From an uncultured Anaeroplasmataceae bacterium (GTDB lineage Bacteria > Bacillota_I > Bacilli_A > Acholeplasmatales > Anaeroplasmataceae): a stretch of 64,000 nucleotides of DNA. Of this stretch, positions 8,864 through 18,359 are shown one piece after another. The stretch covers positions 434,001-498,000 of the forward strand of contig CALUYM010000001.1 in the NCBI GenBank assembly GCA_944325035.1, read 5' to 3'. The position numbers and the translations under genes are program-made. The notes under the pieces are model-generated. The model saw only the letters and a list, made by a program, of their open reading frames with translations, ran no database searches and was not told the DNA's origin. Within the stretch, counting starts at the first letter, position 1; the number at the start of each line of letters is the position of its first letter.

Positions 8864-10555
8864 CTACTCAATTTCATTAACAATTTTTACAACTTTTTCA
8901 GTTAAATCAGATAAAATAGCTTTGGCTTCTTCTTTTGTATTACCTTTTACACCATAATATACTTTTAATTTTGGTTCTGTTCCACTTGGACGTAATACAA
9001 ACCAATTATCATTATTTAAATGATATTTAATAACATTTGAACTTGGTAGTAAAACTTTTCCTTTTTCATTTGTTTTATAGTTAAAACTTACTCCAGTTTT
9101 CATATCTTCCTTAAGTAATATCTCATAACCTGGTACTGAAATTTCATTATTTCTAAAGTAATCCATTACTTTATTAATTCTTTCTTTTCCTGCAATACCT
9201 TTTAAAACAAAGTTAGTAATACCATCTTCAATATAACCATATTCTTTATATAAGTCTTCTAAAACATCAACTAAATCTTTACCATTTTGATAATAGTAAG
9301 CAGCTGCTTCTGATAACATAATACATGCTTGTACTGAATCTTTATCTCTAACAGTATCTCTAACTAAGCACCCATAAGACTCTTCAAAACCAAATAAATA
9401 TTTACCATGTCCCTTTATATCTTCAGCTTTTTGTCCAATATATTTAAAACCAGTTAAAGTTGTTTCAACTTTTATATTATGTTTTCTTGCAATTAGATAT
9501 GGTAAAGTTCCAGAAACTACAGTCGTAAATAAATAATAATCATCTAATTGAATTCCTTGTTTTAATTTATTTTCAACAATATAATTGAAAATAATTGTTG
9601 CACTTTGATTACCAGTTAATAATACATAATTTCCATTATGTAGTACTGCTACACCAAGACGATCTGCATCTGGATCAGTAGCTAAACATAATGAAGCACC
9701 TATTTCTGATGCATATTCAATAGATTCATCGAAAGCTTCTTTATTTTCCGGATTTGATGATTTCACACCAGAAAAATCAGGATCTTTTGTCATTTGTTTC
9801 ATCAATGGGTATACATCATAACCTAAATCGTTTAAAACATCAGATATAAATACTTGTCCAGTTCCATGAAGTGGTGTATAAGTAATTTTAAAATCTTTTT
9901 TTAAATTTGGATTGATAACCACATTTTTTATATCATCGATATAAATACGGTCCATTTCTTTTCCAAGAATTTCAATATTATCTAAATTATCACTTAATTC
10001 AACACTAAAAATATCATCAATCTTTTCTATTTCATTAATTACTAAATCTGCATCCTCAGGTAATAATTGACAACCTTTATCATTATAAATTTTAAATCCA
10101 TTGTATTCTTTTGGATTATGACTTGCAGTAATCATAATTCCCCCAATAGCATTTTTATAACGAACCGTAAATGATAATTCAGGTGTTGGACGTAAATCTT
10201 CAAAAAGATATACTTTAAATCCAAGTTTTGTTAAAACCTTTGAACTATTTAAAGCAAATTCACGTGACATATGGCGGTTATCATGACTGATAACAACACC
10301 ACGTTCCATTGCATTATCTTTTTTTGCTAAGTAGCGTCCAAACCCAAGTGTAGCACGATTCACAGTGTAGATATTCATTCGATTAGTACCAACACCTAAA
10401 ATTCCCCTTAATCCACCTGTCCCAAACTCTAAATCAGTATAAAACGCTTCTTTTAGTCCTTGTTCATCTAATGATTCTAATTCTTCTTTTAAGTTTTTAT
10501 CTAAATTTTGATAATTTCTCCATTTTTCTAAATTAATCATATAACTCATATTCAT
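8864..10555 (-). CDS. pgcA: Phosphoglucomutase / phosphomannomutase
   Basis: A 563 aa alpha-D-phosphohexomutase that interconverts hexose 1- and 6-phosphates, probably feeding envelope sugar-nucleotide synthesis. The phosphoserine loop TASHNPKEYNG places Ser145, the metal loop is TDPDADRLGV, the sugar-binding loop is GFEESYGC, and the C-terminal phosphate-binding loop is LRPSGTEPKLKVY. Length matches the Bacillus PgcA group. It is the first gene of the operon and has its own promoter at 10573-10601. Confidence 0.93.
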   Translation of the reverse strand: MNMSYMINLEKWRNYQNLDKNLKEELESLDEQGLKEAFYTDLEFGTGGLRGILGVGTNRMNIYTVNRATLGFGRYLAKKDNAMERGVVISHDNRHMSREFALNSSKVLTKLGFKVYLFEDLRPTPELSFTVRYKNAIGGIMITASHNPKEYNGFKIYNDKGCQLLPEDADLVINEIEKIDDIFSVELSDNLDNIEILGKEMDRIYIDDIKNVVINPNLKKDFKITYTPLHGTGQVFISDVLNDLGYDVYPLMKQMTKDPDFSGVKSSNPENKEAFDESIEYASEIGASLCLATDPDADRLGVAVLHNGNYVLLTGNQSATIIFNYIVENKLKQGIQLDDYYLFTTVVSGTLPYLIARKHNIKVETTLTGFKYIGQKAEDIKGHGKYLFGFEESYGCLVRDTVRDKDSVQACIMLSEAAAYYYQNGKDLVDVLEDLYKEYGYIEDGITNFVLKGIAGKERINKVMDYFRNNEISVPGYEILLKEDMKTGVSFNYKTNEKGKVLLPSSNVIKYHLNNDNWFVLRPSGTEPKLKVYYGVKGNTKEEAKAILSDLTEKVVKIVNEIE

Positions 10556-10572
10556 AACCTACTTTCAGGTTA

Positions 10573-10601
10573 ATTATATAATTTTTGACATTTAAAAACA
10601 A
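10573..10601 (-). promoter_or_regulatory. Promoter of the pgcA-thyA-dfrA operon
   Basis: On the minus strand a -35 TTGTTT (10596-10601) and a perfect -10 TATAAT (10573-10578) are separated by 17 bp, about 20 bp before the pgcA start. Confidence 0.7.
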
Positions 10602-10713
10602 GAATAAAAGCCTGTTTATCCATTTATTAAATATATTATTTCAATTAATTTTAAAAGTAGTAACTTATATATTTTAAAAACGTTAAATTTTTAATTCTAA
10701 TTTATTTAACAGA

Positions 10714-11730
10714 TTAATTGTTTTTCTTATTAACAATAGGAATTAATTTTTTAAATTCATTATATGTTAAAGCTTCATTATTTAAAACCATTTGCTTAAC
10801 ATCTGTTTTTTGACTCAAATTATCAACTAATAAGATTACTTTATTAGAAAAACTCACATCAAGTCCTTTAATATTCGTACTAAAAACATAATCAAATAAT
10901 GATAAATCTGTTAAATTTAGACCATTATTTACATATAAAGCTATTTTATATCCTAAATTTTTCCAATGTAATGCCCGCATTTTATAATTCTTTTCATCAT
11001 AAACTGTGATAACAATGTTTTTATTTTGGGCAAATTCCGCCTGAATTTTAAAAGTATTATTATCTAAAATAAAATAAAATAATGACGACTTCATAGTATT
11101 TAATGATGCTAAAGATTTATCAAAGTTTTTCATTTCACAATTATTTAAACTCAAATAATATTTTAAATATTCTTTTTTTATCTCATTATTCAAACGTATT
11201 AATGCTCCTATTATATTAAAACTTTTAAAAATTGGAATATAATGATACTCAAGATTCATTGGATTATAACTAAGTACTGATTTAAAATTCATAAGTTGTT
11301 CTTCTATCATATATGTTCTTTTTTTTAAATTTATCTTTAAACAATCTAATTCTAATCTTAAATTTTTTGTAAAATTTGGACTATATCCTAGATATATTTT
11401 CTCCATTAAATTAGCACTAACTAATAACTCGTGCAATTTAATAATATTAAGTTTTTTTTTGATCCCAATAAATTCATAATCATCATAGGTGTTAATTATT
11501 TTTTGTTTTTTTAACAAATTACTAATCTGATAAATTATATCATATTTATCTGATGTAGTTTCGTCGATTCTAATTAAAACTAAACTAGCTCCGTTTTTAA
11601 ATTTTTTTATTCCTTTATTTATAAATAATTTATTTTTCTTGTAGTATTGATTAATAAAATGTGTTTTATAATTACTATTTAATATTATAAAAAAAAAGCC
11701 TATGACTAGGCCTATTATAAGAAAAATCAT
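10714..11730 (-). CDS. Membrane-anchored degenerate GGDEF/EAL-like protein
   Basis: A 338 aa protein with one N-terminal membrane helix (residues 2-18). Residues 47-115 have a GGDEF-like rhythm (SLVLIRIDETTSDKYD, with YDDYEF where GGDEF would be). Residues 160-335 follow the order of an EAL domain: HYIPIFKSFNIIGALIRL resembles the QPI...EALLR start, and HWKNLGYKIALYVNNGLNL resembles the LGV.iALDDFG segment. Catalytic residues are missing in both, so c-di-GMP synthesis or hydrolysis is not expected. A binding or scaffold role is inference. It is last in the methyltransferase-LysM operon, 18 nt after the LysM gene. Confidence 0.6.
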   Translation of the reverse strand: MIFLIIGLVIGFFFIILNSNYKTHFINQYYKKNKLFINKGIKKFKNGASLVLIRIDETTSDKYDIIYQISNLLKKQKIINTYDDYEFIGIKKKLNIIKLHELLVSANLMEKIYLGYSPNFTKNLRLELDCLKINLKKRTYMIEEQLMNFKSVLSYNPMNLEYHYIPIFKSFNIIGALIRLNNEIKKEYLKYYLSLNNCEMKNFDKSLASLNTMKSSLFYFILDNNTFKIQAEFAQNKNIVITVYDEKNYKMRALHWKNLGYKIALYVNNGLNLTDLSLFDYVFSTNIKGLDVSFSNKVILLVDNLSQKTDVKQMVLNNEALTYNEFKKLIPIVNKKNN

Positions 11731-11748
11731 CTAATCACCATTTATAGT

Positions 11749-12171
11749 TTAACCAGATTTTTCCTTTTTATTATCTTTAAAATGTGGATATATTTCTTTT
11801 TTTATGTTTGGAAAACCAAATAATTTTTTAGGTCTAATAAAATTCAATCCTTTAAATTCATTTTCATCATGCACAGTATTTCTTATTTCTTCAGATGGTT
11901 TGGTTTGATCCATAATTGAAGCCACTTTATTCTGATCTTTAATCTCTCTATCGACTAATTCTTGATAATAATCTTTCACTAGGGGTTCTGTTTTATCAAG
12001 AATTTGAGAAATATTACTAGATAAAATTGGAATCTTAAGTCGCATACCCGCTCTTAAATTCTTAAAATCTGTTATATGTAAATTATTTACTTTGATATCT
12101 TCATATTCAACATTATAGTAATCAAGAATATCTGATAATCGTTCATTTTCTTTTATAATATGTAAAATCAT
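11749..12171 (-). CDS. LysM-domain protein
   Basis: A 140 aa protein whose first 48 residues fit a LysM fold: ILHIIKENERLSDILDYYNV, then VNNLHI and LRAGMRLKIPIL, matching the y.V..gdtl..ia..y, N and l..G..L.IP positions. No signal peptide is visible, so the domain would act inside the cell, as in the spore morphogenetic proteins SafA and SpoVID. The rest is hydrophilic and charged. It sits between the methyltransferase and the GGDEF/EAL-like gene. A spore-coat or forespore role is a guess from LysM family habits. Confidence 0.65.
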   Translation of the reverse strand: MILHIIKENERLSDILDYYNVEYEDIKVNNLHITDFKNLRAGMRLKIPILSSNISQILDKTEPLVKDYYQELVDREIKDQNKVASIMDQTKPSEEIRNTVHDENEFKGLNFIRPKKLFGFPNIKKEIYPHFKDNKKEKSG

Positions 12172-12204
12172 CTTATCACCAATTGATTATATGATTTTTG
12201 TATT

Positions 12205-12783
12205 TTATTTATGTTTTAGAATAATAAATTTATCATCTTTGAAATACTCTAGATTCAAAAGCGATGAAATATATTTAAATGTCTTTGTATGAAAAAATGA
12301 AATATGGGTAATATCTCTTGTATACCACCAATTTCTTATATTCGAAATTTCATCTGTAAGACCAGTTTGAATCAAAAAACGGCCCATAGGTTTCAATAAT
12401 TTTTTTAATTCAGTCAATACTTTAATTGGTTCTGATAAATGTTCGATTACTTCATTTAAAACGATCACATCATACATTTTGTCAATATAATTTATTTTTG
12501 AAAAATAAAAATCATAACTAGTAATTTTAAAATTTGAAAAGGATTTTTGTAAAGCAAGGTATTGCCCCGAACCAAAATCTAATATTTCTTCATATTCATA
12601 AAATTTATCATGATATAATTGTCGTAAATACATATGATATTGTGAAGAATCTTGGTGCAGTAAATAGCGATTTTTTTCTTCTAAACTGCATATTTGATTT
12701 TTTTTAGCAATAAAACCACAGTTTTTACAATATGAGAAAGCATCATCAAATTCTAAAACATTTCCACAAATTTTACAATTCAT
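12205..12783 (-). CDS. Zinc-ribbon class I methyltransferase
   Basis: A SAM-dependent methyltransferase of about 192 aa. The N-terminus has a four-cysteine ribbon (MNCKICG ... YCKNCG). The Rossmann motif I is EEILDFGSGQYLALQ, and VIVLNEVIEHLSEP is the post-I/motif IV region typical of type 11/23 methyltransferases. The ATG at 12783 is chosen over the in-frame ATG at 12816 because it has AGGAAAAGG upstream and because the predicted transcription start from the promoter at 12819-12847 falls near 12812, inside the longer version. The substrate is unknown. First gene of a three-gene operon. Confidence 0.8.
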   Translation of the reverse strand: MNCKICGNVLEFDDAFSYCKNCGFIAKKNQICSLEEKNRYLLHQDSSQYHMYLRQLYHDKFYEYEEILDFGSGQYLALQKSFSNFKITSYDFYFSKINYIDKMYDVIVLNEVIEHLSEPIKVLTELKKLLKPMGRFLIQTGLTDEISNIRNWWYTRDITHISFFHTKTFKYISSLLNLEYFKDDKFIILKHK

Positions 12784-12799
12784 TTTAGAGCCCTTTTCC

Positions 12800-12828
12800 T
12801 TTACTTTAAAATGCATTAATTATATAAT
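12800..12828 (+). promoter_or_regulatory. Promoter of the coiled-coil protein gene
   Basis: -35 TTTACT (12800-12805), 17 bp spacer, -10 TATAAT (12823-12828) on the plus strand; the predicted start near 12835 precedes the AAGGAGGT ribosome-binding site at 12846-12853. Confidence 0.65.
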
Positions 12829-12847
12829 ATATTTAGTTATTTTTCAA
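12819..12847 (-). promoter_or_regulatory. Promoter of the methyltransferase-LysM-EAL-like operon
   Basis: -35 TTGAAA (12842-12847), 17 bp spacer, -10 TATAAT (12819-12824) on the minus strand. The -10 shares bases with the -10 of the opposite promoter at 12800-12828, so the two cannot be occupied together. Confidence 0.7.
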
Positions 12848-12857
12848 GGAGGTATCT

Positions 12858-15800
12858 ATGGATTTTATTGATATTATTAACCAATTTAATCTTAAAATAA
12901 AAATGAAGTTAGAAAATGTCAATGAGCAAATCTTACCTCATTTTAAATTTATTGATAACCAATTACCAATCGCATACGATGAAACTAATATAATACTAGA
13001 TAAGTTAAGACACGCTACCTCTGAGTATAATAAAAAGTTAGTTGACTATGTGAACAAACATGAAGCACTTGTTCAACGATGTACTAAAGAATTTAGTAAG
13101 ATTAATTTAGAGATGATGAATGGACTGGATTCTGAAGTTAGTAATCTAACTTCAGCTTTGCAAGATAAAAAAACCGATACAAGTTTAATTAATAAGCAGC
13201 TTGAAGAAAAAAAATATCTTGAAAAAATTAAATCTCGTGACATCTTAAATGACCGTGATATTGAAAAAAATTTAGCTAATAATGATTTACTACAAATTAC
13301 GCCATCATTTTATAAAAAATATAATCAAAAGATGATTGTGTTTACAAACATTAAAAACGAAAATAACAGCTACTTACACGCTTCAACAAGTAAAAAACTT
13401 TATAGCTATAAAGAAGCCAACCATTCTTTAAAAGAGCACTTAAAAGAACGTATTGAAGAAGTTAAAGAAGAAATTTCTATACTTAATGAAGAGATTGAAA
13501 AAACTTCAATTCAATTTAAAGAAAAACACTATCAAGAAACAATCCTTTATAATCAACACATTCATAAACTAACCAACGAAACTAAAAATAAAACAAGATA
13601 TATGGACACTCGAATTAGTGTTGATGAAAATTTTTTCAACAATAGACGTGATTCGGCGATTAAACATTATGAAGAACAAAGACTTGATATTTTAGCAAAT
13701 AAAGAAAAAGAGTTAAAAGAACTTCAAATTGAAAAAGAACTATCCATTAAAATCTATCTTGAAAATAGAGAAAAAATTCTTAGTCGTTATGAGATTTTGC
13801 TTTTTAAACTAGAACAAAATCTTAATCGGACAATTAAAGAAAACTATAAAAAAGAACAAAATGCATCATGGTACATTAAGTATCGGGTATTTAAATCAAA
13901 TCAAAGTCGATATAAACTTTTTGTACAAAAGAAAAAGGAGCTTTCTAAACTTCTTTATTTGAATGAAAAGAGTTATTTAACTAACTTAGAACGTTTAAAA
14001 TATCAAGAGTTTTTTATCGAATTAGAAACAAATAAAAAATTAGATAGTTTATCAACTTATGAAAAAGTTCAGCAATATAGATTTGATTTAGATTATAAAC
14101 TTATTCTACTAAAGAAAGATACTAATAATAAGCGAATTTCCAATACAAATCAAGCTAACACTAATAAAGCTCAAGCTGCTTTTGAGATTAAAAAACTTGA
14201 AATTGAAAATGAATATAAAAAGTATGAATTAAATAAAAAAATTGAATTAGAAGCTAAATATATTGAATTATTGAATCTAGAAAGTGATTTAACCTATTCA
14301 GCCGAACTTGAGGAGCTTGTAACTGAAAAAGAACAACAAGATGAAAAACTATTAACAATCCAAAATGATGTTATAAGCCTTTTAAATATTGAAAAGAATA
14401 AATATTTAGCAAGCTTTAATGAAGAAACTATTGATCATAAAATCAATACAAATACTCTAAATTATGCATATTTTCGTCGTGATGAAGAGTTTAATTTATC
14501 AAGTATTTTAAAAAGACTAGACGAAAATATTAATTTTAATAATTTAGTTTTAAAAAATTTTTCTGAACTGACAGATTTAGAAATTCAAGCTAGACGAATC
14601 AATTTCCGCAATGTTATTGAAATGAGTCGCTTTAAACGTGATGAGTCTATTGTAAAAAGCCGAACAAATCTTCATTTTAATAAACTGCAATTGGATATTA
14701 ACTATATGAATGCTTTAACTCAATCTTTTTATACTATTTATAAAATTTATAAAACAATTTTTTCTAATTCTTTAAAAAATATTACTAACTATATAAAAAA
14801 TAATTTAACAAATTCTGAGTTTTTAATTTTGGAAGTTAAAGATTTTAGTGTGATATTTACTGATTTTTATATTGAATTAATCAATTTTTATACTTCTTCT
14901 ATACAAAAAATAATTGATAACCGAATTCATTTTGAATTAGGTTCTAAGTATGATAATTTAATCGAACAAGTCAAAAAAACTTATGAAGATAGTAAAAAAA
15001 GATTAACTGATCGTAAAACGAGTTTTGAACGAACTATTTTGAATTATCGCAGTACCATTCATCATTCATTCGCTATGTTACAAGATCTAAACCGAAGAAA
15101 AATTCAAGCAACTGAAAACGAACTTAATGAAATTATCCAAATTGATGGCGAGATTATAAGATATAATAATTTAATCAAGAAAAATTACAAATCTATTCAT
15201 TATTTAAATAAGCGTATTGCAAAATTTCCAAAAGCGTTTTCAACTATTGATAATAACTACAAACAACAAATCAACAAAATAACTCATAAAAAAGAAAATG
15301 AAACAGTTATTTCTACTCAAGCTATTGAATATTTTGAACATTTAAAACAAAATGCAACAGAAGAACTAAAACACGCCAGTAAAGCTTTTGATTTTAACCA
15401 AGTTTTAATCTACAAGAACCTATTTAATAATTTGAAAGAATTTGAAACAATAATGACTAATAATACTTATGAATTATACAAAAAGTATTTATCGTACATA
15501 AAAACCTATTTTGGTAAGGAAAACAAAAACTTATCTAGGATTAAAAACCGTTATGACAAGAGCTTTAAAGATAAATATGATGCAATTGACACTGCATATA
15601 AAAGAGATTTATCGGCTTTAAATATTAATTTATCTTATAATAAAGATGCACTTGAGACTATAAAAAAGAACAATGAAGAAAATTATCATTATATTAATGA
15701 AACTTTACAAAAAGATGTTCGTAAATCTCGTAAAATTTACAATAACGATTTATTACTTGAAAATCAGCGTTATGAAAAGATAACTTTTGATTTTGACACT

Positions 15801-16262
15801 AGAGTTTGTGCTTTGGAGCAAAATATAGAACAAATGAAAAATAAGATTTCACGTGAATTAGAAAAAAATAATTCTATTTATCAAGTAACATCTAATAATT
15901 TAAGAAATCGTGAAAATCAAAATAAAATCCACGGCAAAACGGAAAGTCAATTACGTGTTGATGAGATGAAGTATAATCTTCATATTTTACCTAATTTACT
16001 TAAAATTGAAGTAAATAAATTAAAATCAAGGTGCGATGAATTAAATAAAGATTTAAAGAATCAAAACAAAAACTTAAAAGATAAAGTTAATCAACAGGCA
16101 CGTGATAATTCATTTGAAGCGGGAATTCGTAATAACGAGGCTAAAAAAACAGTTAAAAATATTGAGCGCAATTATGAGCATGAGCGAAAAATTACAAAAA
16201 AACGTCTGAAACGTTCTAAGAATTTAATCGATCGTGAACTACGTAAAAAATATGAAATATAA
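12858..16262 (+). CDS. 1134-residue coiled-coil protein of unknown function
   Basis: The largest gene in the window and the only large plus-strand one. The product is hydrophilic, rich in Lys, Glu, Asn and Ile, with near-continuous heptad-like sequence from about residue 60 to the end. There is no signal peptide, no membrane helix and no Walker A, so it is not an SMC or kinesin-type ATPase. The C-terminus is strongly basic (KKRLKRSKNLIDRELRKKYEI). A very strong AAGGAGGT precedes the ATG. A filament, scaffold or cell-shape role is possible but unproven. It is divergent from the methyltransferase operon and followed by a decayed IS3 element. Confidence 0.85.
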   Translation: MDFIDIINQFNLKIKMKLENVNEQILPHFKFIDNQLPIAYDETNIILDKLRHATSEYNKKLVDYVNKHEALVQRCTKEFSKINLEMMNGLDSEVSNLTSALQDKKTDTSLINKQLEEKKYLEKIKSRDILNDRDIEKNLANNDLLQITPSFYKKYNQKMIVFTNIKNENNSYLHASTSKKLYSYKEANHSLKEHLKERIEEVKEEISILNEEIEKTSIQFKEKHYQETILYNQHIHKLTNETKNKTRYMDTRISVDENFFNNRRDSAIKHYEEQRLDILANKEKELKELQIEKELSIKIYLENREKILSRYEILLFKLEQNLNRTIKENYKKEQNASWYIKYRVFKSNQSRYKLFVQKKKELSKLLYLNEKSYLTNLERLKYQEFFIELETNKKLDSLSTYEKVQQYRFDLDYKLILLKKDTNNKRISNTNQANTNKAQAAFEIKKLEIENEYKKYELNKKIELEAKYIELLNLESDLTYSAELEELVTEKEQQDEKLLTIQNDVISLLNIEKNKYLASFNEETIDHKINTNTLNYAYFRRDEEFNLSSILKRLDENINFNNLVLKNFSELTDLEIQARRINFRNVIEMSRFKRDESIVKSRTNLHFNKLQLDINYMNALTQSFYTIYKIYKTIFSNSLKNITNYIKNNLTNSEFLILEVKDFSVIFTDFYIELINFYTSSIQKIIDNRIHFELGSKYDNLIEQVKKTYEDSKKRLTDRKTSFERTILNYRSTIHHSFAMLQDLNRRKIQATENELNEIIQIDGEIIRYNNLIKKNYKSIHYLNKRIAKFPKAFSTIDNNYKQQINKITHKKENETVISTQAIEYFEHLKQNATEELKHASKAFDFNQVLIYKNLFNNLKEFETIMTNNTYELYKKYLSYIKTYFGKENKNLSRIKNRYDKSFKDKYDAIDTAYKRDLSALNINLSYNKDALETIKKNNEENYHYINETLQKDVRKSRKIYNNDLLLENQRYEKITFDFDTRVCALEQNIEQMKNKISRELEKNNSIYQVTSNNLRNRENQNKIHGKTESQLRVDEMKYNLHILPNLLKIEVNKLKSRCDELNKDLKNQNKNLKDKVNQQARDNSFEAGIRNNEAKKTVKNIERNYEHERKITKKRLKRSKNLIDRELRKKYEI

Positions 16263-16289
16263 ACTATTTAGTATATTATTTTTAATGAA

Positions 16290-16797
16290 ATATGAATAAA
16301 AGAAAAATGGTTCCACTTATGATTAGTACGCCAAGTCAAGGACACAAATAAAAAAAGTGTATTATTTTATATATTCAATCTCCTAATGGACTCGCGGTAA
16401 AATTTTAAATCATAATATAGCTGATTGTGTATTTTCACTTTCAGCTTTTATTGTTTTATTTAGTAACGCTTGTCCACCTTCTAGAAGGTATATTCTATAT
16501 TCAACGGGTATTATTTTATTTAAATTCCATTGATATCTTTAATTGTAGATAGATATTCTATATCTCTATTTGAACCATATAAAATGTAAGTAATATCTGT
16601 AAGTAACTTTTCACCAGAATTACCATTATAAAATTCTCTATTTAGTTCATTATCAGCATACTTATTTGTTTTTAATGCTTTAACTAATCTTCATTTTTTA
16701 ACTAATTATAATAACCTTATCTAGATACTCTAGCTATTTTGCAAGCCCATTTAATATTCAATTTTTCCTTATATTTAAGTTTTAATTTGTATATCAT
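16290..16797 (-). pseudogene. Decayed IS3-family orfB (transposase) remnant
   Basis: Reading the minus strand from 16797, broken frames give MIYKLKLKYKEKLNIKWACK, then NKYADNELNREFYNG, LLTDITYI and EYLSTIKDING. These are the start, the NREF block and the TDITY/YLS.IKD catalytic-core blocks of IS3/IS150 OrfB. Stops and gaps separate them and the final DDE part is not readable. The first ATG overlaps the stop of orfA by ATGA, as in intact IS3 elements. Non-functional. Confidence 0.75.
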
Positions 16798-17252
16798 TTT
16801 GAATATTTCTTTTTCTTTGATTTTGATGATTTCCACATCGCCTCACTTTCTAATCTTTTCAGGTCCAATAAAAAATCAACCTTGGCTTTTAACAATTCAA
16901 TTTCTGTTTTCTGCTTTGCTATAATTTCTTCGGCAGTTAAATTTTTTGTAGTAGGCCTGCCCATATTTGGATTATCAGTTCTCATATCTTTAAATCCTTC
17001 TTCACGAAGCGACTGACTTTTAACCCTTTGCGTTATATTATCTATTCTCTTTCTACCTAAAGCTTTACAATCAAATCTCATTTCCGTCAAAATCAACGTT
17101 GGAATTTTTCCTGAATTGTATTCTAAAAGAAATATTTCTCTAAATTCTTCCGTGTATGTAATAGCTTTTTCACTAACCTTTTTAACGTATTTATTTTGTC
17201 TTAATTGTTCAACTTGTTCAGGTGTAAAATAATTTTTTTCATAATTTATCAT
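16794..17252 (-). mobile_element. IS3-family OrfA-like helix-turn-helix protein
   Basis: A 152 aa intact frame. The N-terminus YFTPEQVEQLRQNKYVKKV, the segment ITYTEEFREIFLLEYNSGKI and the later MGRPTTKNLTAEE fit the OrfA of IS3/IS150 elements, with a C-terminal coiled leucine-rich stretch (KQKTEIELLKAKVDFLLDL) used for OrfA/OrfB contact. It binds insertion-sequence ends in functional elements. Because the following orfB is destroyed, it cannot transpose by itself and is a relic, though it may still be translated. No convincing terminal inverted repeats were identified. Confidence 0.8.
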
Positions 17253-17284
17253 CTTATTTCTAATTTATAACTATTATGCAATGA

Positions 17285-17340
17285 CAAAAACCCTACAAAG
17301 TAGAATTTACACCTTTTTTGATGTATCTACTTTATAGGGT
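17285..17340 (-). terminator. Long hairpin terminator after rluD
   Basis: ACCCTATAAAGTAGA (minus strand, 17340-17326) pairs with TCTACTTTGTAGGGT (17304-17290) with one mismatch. An inner ACATC/GGTGT pairing closes an A6 loop, and TTTTT follows. It lies 120 nt after rluD. It could also be an end of the IS3 relic, since it sits just outside orfA. Confidence 0.65.
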
Positions 17341-17459
17341 CTATTTTATTATTTAGGAACCTTTTTGTTATTCTCTATTTTATAATACTAATTTTTTTGA
17401 TTAACGATAATTTATGCCAATACCAAATACTTTTTAATTAAAGTATTAAATTTAAAAAA

Positions 17460-18359
17460 TTATTTATTACGTAATTCTCCAATCATTTCTATAAAATATG
17501 ATGGTAATTCTTGAGAAAATTCCATCTCTTCTCCTGTTCTAGGATGAACAAAACCAATTGTTTTGGCATGAAGAAATTGACCATAATCTCCAATTACTCG
17601 TTTAGGACCATATACTTTATCACCGACTAATGGATGTCCAATATACTTCATGTGCACACGAATCTGATGAGTACGGCCAGTTTCAAGTTTACATTCTACT
17701 AATGTAAATCCTTTAAAGCGTTCAATCACCTTAAAATTTGTAATTGATTCCTTCCCACCTGCAACTACTGCCATTTTCTTTCTATCCTGTGGGTCACGTC
17801 CAATAGGAGCGATAATTTTTCCTTTATCCTCATTAATTTCACCATAAACTAAAGCTATATAAGTTCTGTTACATGAGTGAGCTTTCAATTGAGCTTCTAA
17901 ACTTTTTACAGCCAAATCATTTTTTGCAATCATTAAAAGACCTGATGTGTCTTTATCAATTCGATGAACAATACCTGGTCTAATAACATCATTAATAGAA
18001 TCCTTAAATTCCATTTCATGAAGTAATCCGTTAACTAAGGTTCCACTATCATTACCATTGGCAGGATGAACGACCATTCCTTCGGGTTTATATACTACAG
18101 CTACATCTTCATCCTCATATACTATTTTAATTTTTAAATCTTCAGCTTGTAAATCAAGTGGCTTTGCATCTCTTTGTTCATAAGTAACTACATCTCCCAC
18201 TTTAGTTAGTTCTTTAGCTTTAACTATATTTCCATTAACTTTAATAAAACCAAGTTCTATTAATTCTTTGGCTTGATTTCTTGACAATGAAAAAGCAGTT
18301 GTAACAAATTTATCTAATCTAATATCTTTATTCTCTTCGTTAATTTTTAGTTCTTTCAC
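17460..18359 (-). CDS. rluD: RluD-type 23S rRNA pseudouridine synthase
   Basis: About 299 aa. An N-terminal S4 RNA-binding domain (RLDKFVTTAFSLSRNQAKEL ... FIKVNG) is followed by the RluA-family catalytic domain with HRIDKDTSGLLMIAK, where the Asp is catalytic, and the late GRTHQIRVHM motif. The GTG at 18359 is chosen because VKELKI begins a normal S4 protein and AAAGTGGTGG lies just upstream. A longer in-frame start at 18404 would extend deep into lspA. It overlaps lspA by 20 nt, the common lspA-rluD arrangement in Firmicutes. Confidence 0.92.
   Translation of the reverse strand: MKELKINEENKDIRLDKFVTTAFSLSRNQAKELIELGFIKVNGNIVKAKELTKVGDVVTYEQRDAKPLDLQAEDLKIKIVYEDEDVAVVYKPEGMVVHPANGNDSGTLVNGLLHEMEFKDSINDVIRPGIVHRIDKDTSGLLMIAKNDLAVKSLEAQLKAHSCNRTYIALVYGEINEDKGKIIAPIGRDPQDRKKMAVVAGGKESITNFKVIERFKGFTLVECKLETGRTHQIRVHMKYIGHPLVGDKVYGPKRVIGDYGQFLHAKTIGFVHPRTGEEMEFSQELPSYFIEMIGELRNK

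Noticed and set aside
16739..16924. Plus-strand open frame across the IS3 relic
   Set aside because: It is antisense to OrfA/OrfB and its composition is that of the complementary strand of the transposase.
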